The notes beneath the pieces were generated by a model. That model was given only the letters and a program-made list of their open reading frames with translations, did no database searches and was not told where the DNA came from. DNA of 64,000 nucleotides from Leptospira gomenensis (GTDB taxonomy: Bacteria; Spirochaetota; Leptospiria; Leptospirales; Leptospiraceae). The translations under genes and the position numbers were made by a program. The stretch is taken from positions 1 through 64,000 of the forward strand of contig NZ_RQFA01000026.1 of assembly GCF_004770155.1 (NCBI RefSeq), written 5' to 3'. Positions 21,419 through 31,041 of this stretch are shown piece after piece; within the stretch, counting starts at the first letter, position 1, and every line of letters starts with the position of its first letter.

Positions 21419-22612
21419 CTAATTTTGAATATTCAAAAAATTTAAAATTCCATCGATCCCCGAGACGAAATCCTCCGGGTCCGCCAAAAGACCGAGAACG
21501 ATTTTTCCTGACGATTCCTCCTCCTGAAATCCGAACATTTCTCCCGGATGGACGTAGATCCTGCTTTTTTTTAGAAGTTCCAGGGCGAATTGTTCCTCGG
21601 GAAAAAAAAGGGCGCTTTCCAAAACGCAGTACCAGCCCGCTTGCGGAATTTTAGATCCAATTTTTCCGGCAACGTTCGCGCCCGCAAGAACGGACCGAAG
21701 ATACGCGAGATTTCTGCCGATTCGTTTTACTATCTGCGATTGTATCATATTTCTCCAGCGAAAAAGTTCCGGAAGTACGTTTTGAACGGGGGCATTGGCC
21801 GATAAATAAGTATCCGATATCAGCTCCAGATATTCGGCCGCTTTTTTTTTCCATTCTTTCGGTCCGCTTATCAGAATCCAAGACAGTTTCATACCCGGTA
21901 AACCCAGACTTTTGGAGAGACCGTTTACGGTTATTACGGGAGTTTTTTCATCAAGAATCGTACTGTGTTTTTCGTCCCCGTAAACGTAATCGGAAAAGAC
22001 CTCGTCGATGACCATAGGAATATTATGTTTTATTAATGTATTTCGTATCGATGCGAAATCCTCCTTGGTCAGGATCGATCCCGTCGGATTGTTCGGACTG
22101 ACAACCAGCAGAATTTTACTTCGAGAAAGGTCCTGCGGTTCCAAATCCTCCGGCCTCAACTTCCATCCGTTTTCTTTTTTAGTGCGGTAATGGATAGGGT
22201 TTAAATTTTCCATCGCGGATAGGAATTCGAACAAGGGATATCCCGGTGCGGGAATTAGGATCGAATCTCCCGGATCGCAGAACAATTTGAATAGATAGGA
22301 ATACGCTTCCGAAGAAGAGGAAACTAAAAAAAGATCCTCCGGATCGATGGTATATCCTTTGGACGCGTAGTAGTCGCAGACCGTTTTTCTCGCTTCCAAA
22401 ACTCCACGAGGATCCGGCCGATACGCGATACAATCCGCGGATTGAAACGCATGGGAAATCGCTTCCCTAGGATATTGAAATCCCATTTCCGTCGGATTGG
22501 AAGCGGTGAGATCGAAGTATTTGACGCCGTTACGATCAAAGTCGGATAAAACGGCGGCGAATTCGTTTTCTCCTTCCTGAAAGGAAAACCTCGAACTGAA
22601 ATCCGGTTTCAT
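21419..22612 (-). CDS. Class I/II PLP-dependent aminotransferase
   Basis: 397 aa. Fold-type I features: ASNPTEMGF near the start, APGYPLFEF, SPNNPTGS, DEVFSDYVYG, and the Schiff-base lysine in NGLSKSLGLPGMK. C-terminal Arg-type substrate site near EESSGKIVLGL. Which amino acid it uses cannot be read from motifs. Its start overlaps the stop of the small DUF2905 gene (22609-22612). It is convergent with the M14-like gene. Confidence 0.85.
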   Translation of the reverse strand: MKPDFSSRFSFQEGENEFAAVLSDFDRNGVKYFDLTASNPTEMGFQYPREAISHAFQSADCIAYRPDPRGVLEARKTVCDYYASKGYTIDPEDLFLVSSSSEAYSYLFKLFCDPGDSILIPAPGYPLFEFLSAMENLNPIHYRTKKENGWKLRPEDLEPQDLSRSKILLVVSPNNPTGSILTKEDFASIRNTLIKHNIPMVIDEVFSDYVYGDEKHSTILDEKTPVITVNGLSKSLGLPGMKLSWILISGPKEWKKKAAEYLELISDTYLSANAPVQNVLPELFRWRNMIQSQIVKRIGRNLAYLRSVLAGANVAGKIGSKIPQAGWYCVLESALFFPEEQFALELLKKSRIYVHPGEMFGFQEEESSGKIVLGLLADPEDFVSGIDGILNFLNIQN

Positions 22613-22848
22613 GGCGAACCGCTTTTGAATTTTTGAACGACGTAAAAAATTGCTGATAACAAAACGCTGACAAGAACGGACGTCGTGACCGGAAAATAGA
22701 ATCGGAAGTTTTCTTTTTCTATCCGTATGTCCCCCGGTAATTTTCCGAGTTCGTTTAAGAAAGGAAATTTATTTCCATAAAGAAAAAAAATTCCGAGCAA
22801 AAAAAATAGAACGCCGAGGATCAAAAACGGTTTTGCGAAAGATTCCAT
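22609..22848 (-). CDS. DUF2905 small membrane protein
   Basis: 79 aa with two hydrophobic helices (about 7-25 and 54-72) separated by the family signature KLPGDIRIEKENFRFYFP, which is diagnostic for DUF2905. Function unknown. It overlaps the aminotransferase start and is probably co-translated with it. Confidence 0.85.
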   Translation of the reverse strand: MESFAKPFLILGVLFFLLGIFFLYGNKFPFLNELGKLPGDIRIEKENFRFYFPVTTSVLVSVLLSAIFYVVQKFKSGSP

Positions 22849-22900
22849 AGTTTAAAAAACCTTAATCCTTTCCGCTTGCGCGGTCAAGGAGCATTCGGAT

Positions 22901-23629
22901 TTATTTACGGATCGGAACCGCATCCAAGGTTTGAAGTTCGATCTTTGTTTCCTTTTCCGGGCTTAGCAAGGGCACGTAGGACTTGATGAATATTTCGCCG
23001 GACTTTACGTACGGAACGTTTTCTTTGGTTAATTCCAAAAACATTCGGAAATAAAGATTTTTAACGCCAAATCCGCGTTTTGCGACCGTGCCTTCGAGGT
23101 AATAGGGTTTAAGAGAATTCTTTTCGTAATAAATCTTTCCTTTGAAGTGTCTCGGCGAGGATTGGAGCGGAGACACTTCGATTTCATAACAGAACTTATC
23201 CCGGATCGTCACCGGTCCTGAAATTCGGTACGAATAGTGATCCTGCGATTGATCGTCGAAAATCGGATACGTAGGCGAGGCCCTTTCCGGTTCGTATTCC
23301 TTCGGAGACAACGCCTGTCCGTTTTTTACGTAACTCAGCGCTACGATCACGGGCCTTTCATAGTAATATTCCACTCTACGCGTAGAAATCTGAGATACGG
23401 AAATTTTTTGACCGGTTTCGGAATTGGTTTCGGTTACGATCAAATCCCTCCTATAATCGATTCCTTTGAATTTGGAAATGGAATTGCGGGAGTTCTGTTT
23501 GATCGTTTCGAAAATTTGATTCAGATCCTCCTTTGCGGAGATTTCCCTTTCCGAAAAAAAAGTTCCTTCGAGGATATAAAGAATCAAAAATAAAAATTTC
23601 CATTTCATTCGAAAAGGGTTCGATTCCAT
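22901..23629 (-). CDS. Secreted protein of unknown function
   Basis: 242 aa from the ATG at 23629; a later ATG at 23608 would give a cleaner signal peptide (MKWKFLFLILYILEGTFF). The mature part looks like an outer-membrane lipoprotein-sorting (LolA/LolB-like) fold: a helical start, FKGKIYYEKNSLKPYYLEGTV, and strands to the end. That resemblance is by pattern only. Stands alone between DUF2905 and the GMC oxidoreductase. Confidence 0.6.
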   Translation of the reverse strand: MESNPFRMKWKFLFLILYILEGTFFSEREISAKEDLNQIFETIKQNSRNSISKFKGIDYRRDLIVTETNSETGQKISVSQISTRRVEYYYERPVIVALSYVKNGQALSPKEYEPERASPTYPIFDDQSQDHYSYRISGPVTIRDKFCYEIEVSPLQSSPRHFKGKIYYEKNSLKPYYLEGTVAKRGFGVKNLYFRMFLELTKENVPYVKSGEIFIKSYVPLLSPEKETKIELQTLDAVPIRK

Positions 23630-23745
23630 TTTGATTGCACCGGGACGGAGCAAAATAATAAACCGAACCCTTTTCGATGCAAGAAATTATTCTTCCTCGG
23701 GTTAAAGATCCGAAAAAGCGGAGTTATCTTCCTGATCGAAGGCGT

Positions 23746-25305
23746 TTACGATTTCGGCCAATCCTCTAAGAGGAGGGAAGAAGCGCGTTTACTGAAAGCC
23801 ATAATCGTATAACTAGGATCAACGGAAACACCGGTCGGGAAAACGCTCGAATCCGAGACGTATAAGTTTTTGATTCCGTGCACCCTGTGTTTCCAGTCCA
23901 CTACACTACGGGAAGGGTCCGTTCCCATTCTGCATCCGCCTGCGGGATGAGGAGCCGCCATCATCATGGAAGCCGGCGATAGTTCCAAGGAATCGACCTT
24001 GTCGGTTTCCTTTTCGGAATCGATCCTCGTTTTTTTCATATCGGGAAGAAGCACCCACTCCGCTCCAGCCTTAAAGTTCAGTTGAACCTGTTTTCGTATA
24101 CAATCCCGAAGTACGGCCTTGGTCACCTTACCGAAGTTATACGTTACGGTTCTTTTTCCGGAGGAATTCACCGAGATATTTCCTAGTTCGGAAGGCACGT
24201 CGTCGATCCAACCGATCGTTCCTCCGAAATGCGGCAAACGTTTCATCATCTCTCTGTGTTCGGTTCCGAATCCGGGAATCAACGCCGCTAAACTTCCCGG
24301 TTGAAGCTGATTGGCCATGATCAAATATCCGCCTTCGACGTAACGTCCTTCCTGAAACCGAGCCAATCGAAATTCCTCCACTCCGAACGCGGAAGGAATA
24401 TTCCTCCATTGTAGGATCGGCTCTTTATAGAAGGCGTGGACGAAAGGGGACGGGTTGATCGCAAGAAACTCTCCCAATGCGGGAAGTTTCTTTTTGAATC
24501 CGTTTTTAAGCAGAAACGTGGAGCTTCCGAATCCTCCGGCCGCGATCACAAAGACGGGAGCTTCGAATTTCAAAACGATTTCGGATATTTTTCCGGAAGG
24601 ACGATCGATCATTACCGCCTCCAAAAATTCCACTTTGTCCCCTTTCATAGAAAGTTTTACGGCTTTGCAATCCGCATAAATATCAGCACCCAACGCCATC
24701 GCCCGGGGGATATGAGTTACCAGCTGGCTTTGTTTTGCCCCGAACATACATCCCTGCATACAATGCCCGGACTTCTGACAGTTTTTTCTCGCTTGCGGAA
24801 CCGGATTTCCTTCCCATCCGAGGGATTGAGTCGCTTTCCGTACGAGGTAATTCATTTTATTATGATATTCTTCTTTTGCCGGATGAACGTTCAACGTTTC
24901 ATCCAACTCTTTCCAATACGGTTTAAGATCCTCCGGTCCGTGTGCGTGGATTCCGTATTCGTTTCTCCATAACTCGAGTCGATCGTCCGGAGTTCTATAA
25001 CTATCCGCCCAATAATGAACGGAGGCGCCGCCCACGTTTTTACCGTAGACTAAGTTGATCGTGCCGCTTCCGTCCGTGGCCATGTTTCTTTCCGCGGAAA
25101 CTTTACCGGCCATATTCAATTCACGGTTATCGAATGTGCCCGTGTGATAATAACCTCCCTCTTCGATAAGGACCACCTTCTTTCCGTTTTTGGAAAGTTC
25201 GTATGCGAGAGTTGCACCTCCGCATCCCGTGCCCACTATCACCGCGTCCGCCCGAACTGTTCTCGATTCTCCCAGATTTTTCCATTCGTAAACGCGGCCG
25301 CTCAT
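23746..25305 (-). CDS. GMC-family FAD oxidoreductase
   Basis: 519 aa. FAD-binding GxGxxG at VIVGTGCGGATLAYEL (about 23-38), then NVGGASVHYW, a Cys motif CQKSGHCMQGC, a second FAD segment (VIAAGGFGSS), and the GMC C-terminal block HPAGGCRMG...SVDPSYTIMAF. It probably oxidises an alcohol, sugar or sterol. It has no own signal peptide; its start overlaps the stop of the Tat-exported small subunit (25302-25305), so the two likely form one exported complex. Confidence 0.85.
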   Translation of the reverse strand: MSGRVYEWKNLGESRTVRADAVIVGTGCGGATLAYELSKNGKKVVLIEEGGYYHTGTFDNRELNMAGKVSAERNMATDGSGTINLVYGKNVGGASVHYWADSYRTPDDRLELWRNEYGIHAHGPEDLKPYWKELDETLNVHPAKEEYHNKMNYLVRKATQSLGWEGNPVPQARKNCQKSGHCMQGCMFGAKQSQLVTHIPRAMALGADIYADCKAVKLSMKGDKVEFLEAVMIDRPSGKISEIVLKFEAPVFVIAAGGFGSSTFLLKNGFKKKLPALGEFLAINPSPFVHAFYKEPILQWRNIPSAFGVEEFRLARFQEGRYVEGGYLIMANQLQPGSLAALIPGFGTEHREMMKRLPHFGGTIGWIDDVPSELGNISVNSSGKRTVTYNFGKVTKAVLRDCIRKQVQLNFKAGAEWVLLPDMKKTRIDSEKETDKVDSLELSPASMMMAAPHPAGGCRMGTDPSRSVVDWKHRVHGIKNLYVSDSSVFPTGVSVDPSYTIMAFSKRASSLLLEDWPKS

Positions 25306-25871
25306 GATTCCCCCAAGATTTTTTTGTAATAGATTCTAGATTCGCTCAGTTTTTCAGGAGGGTTTCCGAAAGGTCCTTCGTATGATATGGCTTTAAAGGT
25401 CGATTCGTGCCCGTAATACATCAATAAGACGGGCATTTTAAGATTTGCTAATGCAGCTCGAATCGTATCCGAGTCGGTCGATTCCTTCGACATCAGGAAA
25501 CGTTTCCGATCCTCTTCGTTTAATCTTGAAAAACGACTCCAATAACCAGTGATCAGCGGAAGGTATTCGAGGATCAGTATTAGATTTTTGAAGTCGTCGG
25601 TGATGCCGGAATCCACGAAAAAAAATTCCTCATCAAGTCTCCGTATAACTTCCGCTTTTTCTATGTCCGGAAAACCGATTTCCTGCGGCAGGATCGTCTC
25701 CGAATACGCCTGCAAAAATTCCGCTTCGGAAGTAGAGAAGAACAACGTTTTGGGAATCGAGGAGCGTTTTGAATTTTTGATGAAGAACACTCCGATACAA
25801 AGGCTGAACAGACCGCCGAGCCCGAAACCGAGCAGTTTTCTTCTTGAGAATTTTTCTGAAAACACGTTCAT
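25302..25871 (-). CDS. Gluconate 2-dehydrogenase subunit 3-like Tat protein
   Basis: 189 aa. Twin-arginine signal SRRKLLGFGLGGLFSL at residues 9-24, then a helical domain with FSTSEAEFLQAYSETILP, the start typical of gluconate 2-dehydrogenase subunit 3. In related complexes this small subunit carries the folded FAD subunit through the Tat system. No cytochrome c subunit is adjacent. It is divergent from the ferredoxin gene with 86 bases between. Confidence 0.75.
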   Translation of the reverse strand: MNVFSEKFSRRKLLGFGLGGLFSLCIGVFFIKNSKRSSIPKTLFFSTSEAEFLQAYSETILPQEIGFPDIEKAEVIRRLDEEFFFVDSGITDDFKNLILILEYLPLITGYWSRFSRLNEEDRKRFLMSKESTDSDTIRAALANLKMPVLLMYYGHESTFKAISYEGPFGNPPEKLSESRIYYKKILGES

Positions 25872-25957
25872 CGTTCCGTGAGTATTCCTATCTCGGAATC
25901 GGTGTCAATTCTGAAAACGGGATTGACGAAACAATCGTTCGATTAACTTTGTAACGC

Positions 25958-26191
25958 ATGGCCGACAAAAACGATAAAGTCAAACAGAACGTTTCCGGAA
26001 AATATTATATCGATAACACTTGTGTGCCTTGCAACGATTGTTTGGAAGAAGCTCCGATGCTTCTCAAATATACGGACGACGAATCAAAGGTTTATTTTCA
26101 TAAACAACCTTCGAATCCCGAAGAGGAAATCGCGGCTAAAAAAGCCATGGAAATCTGTCCGGTCGAAGCCATCGGCAACGACGGAGAATAA
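25958..26191 (+). CDS. 4Fe-4S ferredoxin
   Basis: 77 aa. A single-cluster pattern: C33VPC36NDC39 and the fourth Cys in ICPVEAIG. Total length and spacing fit a small monocluster ferredoxin of the Thermotoga/Desulfovibrio type. It carries single electrons in the cytosol. It stands alone, with an intrinsic terminator starting inside its last codons. It is divergent from the GMC small-subunit gene, which does not itself prove that it supplies that enzyme. Confidence 0.85.
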   Translation: MADKNDKVKQNVSGKYYIDNTCVPCNDCLEEAPMLLKYTDDESKVYFHKQPSNPEEEIAAKKAMEICPVEAIGNDGE

Positions 26192-26200
26192 TCCGTTTTT
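26181..26200 (+). terminator. Intrinsic terminator overlapping the ferredoxin stop codon
   Basis: ACGGA (26181-26185) pairs with TCCGT (26192-26196) across a 6-base loop that contains most of the TAA stop (26189-26191), followed directly by T-rich sequence. A weaker CGGG...CCCG hairpin follows at 26203-26220. Confidence 0.55.
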
Positions 26201-26477
26201 GCCGGGTATTTTTTTGCCCGACGTATAATCGTTTTTTCTAATATTCTAATTTCTCATTTTTCGATTTCCTCCCTTGAACGTACGCACTTCTTTGTGGATT
26301 CCAATTCCGAATTTTTCCGTTTTTCGGGGTCCGTCGCGGAATTGCGGGTTTCAGCGATTCGATTTCGGAATACCTTTCTTCTGCTCGAAAAAAAAGTGCA
26401 TCGAAACGTTTTCAGCGTGAATGATTGTCTTTTTATGAAAGAATCTTGATTCTAAGACTTATACGGGCGGTTTTCTT

Positions 26478-28016
26478 TTGAATAAAATCAATCCCACGTC
26501 GGAGACTTTTTACAAATTCCTCGTAGAAAGAAGTTCAGAACTGATCTGTTACCATGAACCGGGCGGAAACTATATTTACGTCAGTCCTTCCGTCACTCCT
26601 ATGCTCGGATATCTTCCCGAGGAATTGATCGGCAAAACGCCGTACGATTTTTTTAATCCTTTGGATCGGGATAGGATTTCTAAAACTTCGCACGAACCCG
26701 TAAAACAAGGTAAAGGAATCGACTTGGTCGAATATCAATTCCTGAAAAAGGACGGGAGATACGTTTGGCTTCAGACGATCGCCCAGCCGATTCTCGACGA
26801 AAACGAAACCGTGATAGGAATATTAACTTCTTCCAGGGAATACAAGGGTTTGACGACGATCGTGGACGAATCGGAGCAGAGACGCGCTTTGGACGAAGTC
26901 CGTCTTTCCGAAGAAAAGTTCTACAACGCTTTTTTTTATTCCGGAGTAGGGATGGCGATCGTTTCCTTGGAAGGCAAATGGCTGGAAGTCAATCCTCACC
27001 TAACGGAGATTATAGGTTATACACGGGATGAAATTCTAAAATTGACGTTTCAGGATATAACACATCCGGACGACCTCGAAGAGGATCTGGGATTGGTGCG
27101 GGAGCTATTGGAGGGTAAACGCGATACTTATAGAATGGAAAAAAGATATTTCCATAAAAACGGAAATACGATTTGGATTCTTCTTATCGTTTGTATGGTT
27201 AGGGACGCCAATAAAAAACCTCTATTTTTCATTTCGCAAATTCAGGATATAACCGACCGCAAGAATATGCTTTCCGCCCTCATGGAAAAAAACGAAGCGC
27301 TTCAGAATTTGAGCAATCGACTCGCGGAAAGAAACGCGCAGCTGGAGGAATTCAATCAGATCGTATCGCATAACCTAAGGGCCCCGATCGGAAATATTTT
27401 CACTCTTGCGGGAATGCTCCGCGAAAAAGACGGTGCGGATAAAGAGGAGCTGCTCGAATCCCTCGAAATCAGCGCTAAGGATCTTATGACCACTTTGAAC
27501 GATATCGTGGAAGTGATTAAAATCAGAAGAAACCTGAATATAGACGCGCAGACCGTCTCGTTTCAGGACGCCTTTTTTAAAGTGCAAAATCTTTTATCGG
27601 CTCAAATCAAGGAAGTGGGCGCCGATATCCGATACGATTTTTCGGCGGCGCCCGAGATTCTTTATCCTAAAGTTTATTTGGAGAGTATCCTACTCAATCT
27701 TCTTAGCAACGCCTTAAAATACTCGGATCCGAGTAAACAAACCTTGATATCCTTCGTCTCATTCGTGGAAGAGAAAAAAATCTTTTTAGCGGTCCGAGAC
27801 AACGGGTTAGGGATTGACCTTAAAAAATACGGCCATCAGATATTTAAAATGAATAAGACGTTTCATCGTGAAAAAGAAGGGCAAGGTATCGGTTTATTTA
27901 TGACGAAGAATCAGATCGAATCCTTGGGAGGAGAAATCACGGTGGAAAGTACCCCCGGCAAAGGAACGACCTTCATCGTTAATTTCGATAAATACAATGA
28001 TTTCGAACAACGTTGA
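26478..28016 (+). CDS. PAS-domain sensor histidine kinase
   Basis: 512 aa from a TTG start. Two PAS/PAC modules (about 10-130 and 145-265; GYLPEELIGKTPYDF and GYTRDEILKLTFQDI), a coiled segment, the HisKA box with H298 in VSHNLRAP, and an HATPase domain with N-box NLLSNALKYS, G1 DNGLGI and G2 GQGIGLF. No transmembrane helix, so it is a cytosolic sensor. The CheY-like gene follows within two bases and is its likely partner. The 286-base gap upstream holds the ferredoxin terminator and no gene. Confidence 0.9.
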   Translation: MNKINPTSETFYKFLVERSSELICYHEPGGNYIYVSPSVTPMLGYLPEELIGKTPYDFFNPLDRDRISKTSHEPVKQGKGIDLVEYQFLKKDGRYVWLQTIAQPILDENETVIGILTSSREYKGLTTIVDESEQRRALDEVRLSEEKFYNAFFYSGVGMAIVSLEGKWLEVNPHLTEIIGYTRDEILKLTFQDITHPDDLEEDLGLVRELLEGKRDTYRMEKRYFHKNGNTIWILLIVCMVRDANKKPLFFISQIQDITDRKNMLSALMEKNEALQNLSNRLAERNAQLEEFNQIVSHNLRAPIGNIFTLAGMLREKDGADKEELLESLEISAKDLMTTLNDIVEVIKIRRNLNIDAQTVSFQDAFFKVQNLLSAQIKEVGADIRYDFSAAPEILYPKVYLESILLNLLSNALKYSDPSKQTLISFVSFVEEKKIFLAVRDNGLGIDLKKYGHQIFKMNKTFHREKEGQGIGLFMTKNQIESLGGEITVESTPGKGTTFIVNFDKYNDFEQR

Positions 28017-28017
28017 T

Positions 28018-28407
28018 ATGAATTTCTGGCTGATCGATGATGATTCCATCTATATTATGATCGCAAAGCGATTTCTGGAGAAGGACGGAAGAACCAAAAA
28101 ACTGAGGGACTTCCAGGACGGCGAAATCGCCCTGCAGCAGTTGCAAAGTTTGAGCGGAGACAAGGACGAACTTCCGGACGCGATTCTACTCGATATCAAT
28201 ATGCCGTTTATGGACGGTTGGCAGTTCTTGGACGAATTCAAAAAAATCCGGGGAGATCTCGCTAAAAACGTCAAAATTTTTATGGTCAGCTCTTCCGTCG
28301 ATGAGCGAGACATCGTAAAGGCGAATTCGTTTCCCGAGGTGAAAGGTTATCTTTCCAAACCTCTCACACAGGATCATATTCAAAAACTCTACAACGATTT
28401 GACCTGA
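28018..28407 (+). CDS. Single-domain response regulator (CheY-like)
   Basis: 129 aa from the ATG at 28018; an ATG at 27997, overlapping the kinase gene, is the alternative. Receiver domain with acidic triad DDD7-9, phosphoacceptor D59 in LLDINMP, the Ser of VSSS, and YLSKPL carrying the conserved Lys. No output domain, so it acts by protein contact, as in phosphorelays. It follows its kinase immediately. The last 19 bases overlap the convergent epimerase gene. Confidence 0.85.
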   Translation: MNFWLIDDDSIYIMIAKRFLEKDGRTKKLRDFQDGEIALQQLQSLSGDKDELPDAILLDINMPFMDGWQFLDEFKKIRGDLAKNVKIFMVSSSVDERDIVKANSFPEVKGYLSKPLTQDHIQKLYNDLT

Positions 28408-29384
28408 GTTTTAACCCAGTCGAATGTGAATTGCAGCGCCTTTTCCGTATCGACGACGGGTTTATAACCTAACACCGATTTGGCCTTTTCGATCGAAACT
28501 GGATTTTGTCTTAGGAGAAAATTTACCCCTTCCCTGGTAGCCGGCGGTCGTTTTCCGAAAACTCCGAACCCGTATTCCATCAAAACGACAAAAGTTTTCA
28601 ACAGCCAAGCGGGCAGAGAGGGCGGCCTTGAAATTTCTGCGGCGTCCGCGAGACGGAAGAAATATTCCTTCCAGGTCATCGGGTGATCGTCGGTTATGTT
28701 GAACGATTGACCCCAAGCCTCTTTTTCCAACGCGAGTAACGTTCCTGCCACGAGATTGTCCACATAGGTGAGATTGATCGTTCCTTTGCCTCCGTCCGGT
28801 AAGGAAAAAAGTTTTTTCTTCATCAATTGAACGGGGCGTACGACCCAAGGTATCGAACCCGGTCCGTAAACGTCTCCGGGGCGAACGATCAAAATTCCGA
28901 ATCGATCAGGATCGTTCAAACGAACGAGTTCCGATTCACCTTCAATTTTCGTAATACAATACGGGTTTCCTTCTCCGCGAAACGGCCCTTGTTCGTCCAC
29001 GTAATTCGGATACGAAAATCCGTAGACCATTACGGAAGATAAATGAATCATTCCCCTCGCTCCGGACTCTTTCGCGATTTTTGCCAACTCTACGGAAGCG
29101 AATACATTCACTTTTCTGAATTCTTCGAGCGAACCTCCTTCACGAACTACGGCCGCCGTATGTAGAATGAAGTCGGCCCCTTTTACGGCTTCCTTTAGGA
29201 TTTCCGGATCGGAAGTGTTTCCGACGATCACGGTAAAACCTTCTCGTTTCAACTCTTCCGCCTTCGCTACATTCATCTCGATTCCGCGGACGTTCATTCC
29301 GCGTTCCTTGGCGATTTGAGCCGATCTTCTACCGATAAAGCCGCCGATGCCGGTTATACATACGGTTTTGCCGGTAAGATTCAA
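28389..29384 (-). CDS. NAD(P)-dependent epimerase/dehydratase (extended SDR)
   Basis: 331 aa. N-terminal Rossmann motif GIGGFIG, catalytic Ser in LSSVMVYG and YxxxK in YCITK, then VRPGDVYGPGS and NLTYVDNLV. Likely acts on a nucleotide sugar or a sterol-like substrate; motifs do not tell which. It starts one base after the isocitrate dehydrogenase stop and is probably cotranscribed with it. Its end overlaps the convergent response-regulator gene by 19 bases. Confidence 0.85.
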   Translation of the reverse strand: MNLTGKTVCITGIGGFIGRRSAQIAKERGMNVRGIEMNVAKAEELKREGFTVIVGNTSDPEILKEAVKGADFILHTAAVVREGGSLEEFRKVNVFASVELAKIAKESGARGMIHLSSVMVYGFSYPNYVDEQGPFRGEGNPYCITKIEGESELVRLNDPDRFGILIVRPGDVYGPGSIPWVVRPVQLMKKKLFSLPDGGKGTINLTYVDNLVAGTLLALEKEAWGQSFNITDDHPMTWKEYFFRLADAAEISRPPSLPAWLLKTFVVLMEYGFGVFGKRPPATREGVNFLLRQNPVSIEKAKSVLGYKPVVDTEKALQFTFDWVKTQVKSL

Positions 29385-29385
29385 C

Positions 29386-30852
29386 TTATTCTCCCTGTCC
29401 CAAGGAAAAGGAACGTTTTCCGTCGAAGTAATAAAGGTTTTCCGTTTTTACGGCATCGAATCCGGCTTCGTCGAGACGGAGAAGGAGTTCGGCGATTTGT
29501 CTTCGATCGATAGGATAGTAGGTAGGATTTTCATGATGTATTAGAGCTTCCTTATGTACGAATCTGCATCTCCAATGATCGGTCAAAAAAGTTTCGGGCT
29601 GTCCTTCCGGAAAAACCTTCACACCGCGGTTCGTGATGATTTTTAAGGTGAGATCTCCGGCCAAAGCTCGGAGTCGGTTTCCTAGTTCGTCGGGTTTTGT
29701 TCCGGGCCAATCCAAAAATACGTCCACGCCCACCAGCTCTTTCTTTTGTATGTTTCTCTTATATTCGGGAATTGTAATTTTCTTTGCTTTTCCGAAGGAT
29801 ACGGGTTTGAATTTTTCGGGAAGATGTCCCAAATTTCCTACGACGGCTTCCGCAAACTCCTTGGTCCCCACTTTGATCCTGCTTACGCCCGGTTTAAAAA
29901 TATCTCCGGTATGAATTCCTTCCTCGATCGTCAAAAGCCAAGCGTTGTTGATTTTTGCCGCGATATCCGGTTGTCCTATATGAACCAACATCATCACTGC
30001 GGCATTGAGAAGTCCGGAAGGATTGGCGACGTTTTTTCCGGCGATGTCCGGTGCCGAACCGTGTATCGCTTCGAACATAGAAACGACTTCTCCGATATTG
30101 GAGGATCCGGCCATTCCCACCGAACCGGCGATTTGCGCTACTATGTCGGAAATGATGTCTCCGTACAAATTCAAAGTTACAACGACGTCGAAGTTTTGCG
30201 GACGATCCGCGAGGTTTGCGGCTCCTATGTCGATGATCTGCGAATTGGATTCCAACTCCGGATATTCTTTTGCCACCTGTTTAAATATATCGTGGAACAA
30301 ACCGTCCGTTTGTTTCATGATATTGTCCTTTACCATAGCAGTCACTTTTTTGCGACCATACGCCCTTGCGTATTCGAACGCATAACGGATGATTTTTTCC
30401 GATCCCGGTCTCGAGATCAACTTCAGACATTGGACCGTATCGTTGGTTTGTTGGTGTTCGATTCCGGTATAAAGATCCTCTTCGTTTTCGCGGATGATGA
30501 CGATGTCCAAAACGGGATGTTTGGTTTCCACATAAGGATAAAGAGAAAAACAGGGTCTAACGTTTGCAAACAATCCCAAGGTGGTGCGGACCGTGACGTT
30601 TAAACTTTTATAACCTCCTCCTTGAGGAGTGGTGATGGGTGCCTTGAGAAAAACTTTCGTTTGGCGGAGAATGTCCCAGGCCTCCGGTTTGATTCCGGAA
30701 GTATGACCTTCCTGATACACCTTTTCGCCGATTTGAATTTCGATCGGTTCGATCTTGGCTCCGGCGGCATCGAGAATCTTAAGAGTGGCTTCCATAATTT
30801 CCGGACCGATTCCGTCTCCGTGTGCGATCGCAATTTTGGTTTTTTCGGACAT
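29386..30852 (-). CDS. icd: Isocitrate dehydrogenase (extended type)
   Basis: 488 aa. It decarboxylates isocitrate to 2-oxoglutarate in the TCA cycle. Family motifs: HGDGIGPEIM at the N terminus, SLNVTVR with the substrate Ser and Arg, RENEEDLYTGIE, NLYGDIISD (metal ligands), EAIHGSAPDIAGKNVANPSG. About 150 residues follow the core, ending in a small alpha/beta domain, as in Thermus/Rickettsia-type enzymes rather than E. coli Icd. Cofactor specificity is not certain from sequence. Confidence 0.9.
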   Translation of the reverse strand: MSEKTKIAIAHGDGIGPEIMEATLKILDAAGAKIEPIEIQIGEKVYQEGHTSGIKPEAWDILRQTKVFLKAPITTPQGGGYKSLNVTVRTTLGLFANVRPCFSLYPYVETKHPVLDIVIIRENEEDLYTGIEHQQTNDTVQCLKLISRPGSEKIIRYAFEYARAYGRKKVTAMVKDNIMKQTDGLFHDIFKQVAKEYPELESNSQIIDIGAANLADRPQNFDVVVTLNLYGDIISDIVAQIAGSVGMAGSSNIGEVVSMFEAIHGSAPDIAGKNVANPSGLLNAAVMMLVHIGQPDIAAKINNAWLLTIEEGIHTGDIFKPGVSRIKVGTKEFAEAVVGNLGHLPEKFKPVSFGKAKKITIPEYKRNIQKKELVGVDVFLDWPGTKPDELGNRLRALAGDLTLKIITNRGVKVFPEGQPETFLTDHWRCRFVHKEALIHHENPTYYPIDRRQIAELLLRLDEAGFDAVKTENLYYFDGKRSFSLGQGE

Positions 30853-31041
30853 TCTATTCTCCTAATACTTCTAATAGAGCGGGAACGGAGGGCGAGGTCA
30901 ATTCCCTTACGGGATAAGATCGGCTTCGAACGGAGAAAATGTGAAAGGAAACCGAATGATTTCGGTTAAGACAATCTTGGTTATCCGGGGCTTTTAGACG
31001 TGGAAGGACGAAAAATCGAAAGGAACAAAGAAGAAGCGGAT

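Noticed and set aside
29746..30603. 285-aa open frame antisense to isocitrate dehydrogenase
   Set aside because: Shadow frame of a well-defined gene; composition is rich in Phe, Arg and Ser as expected from the complementary strand.
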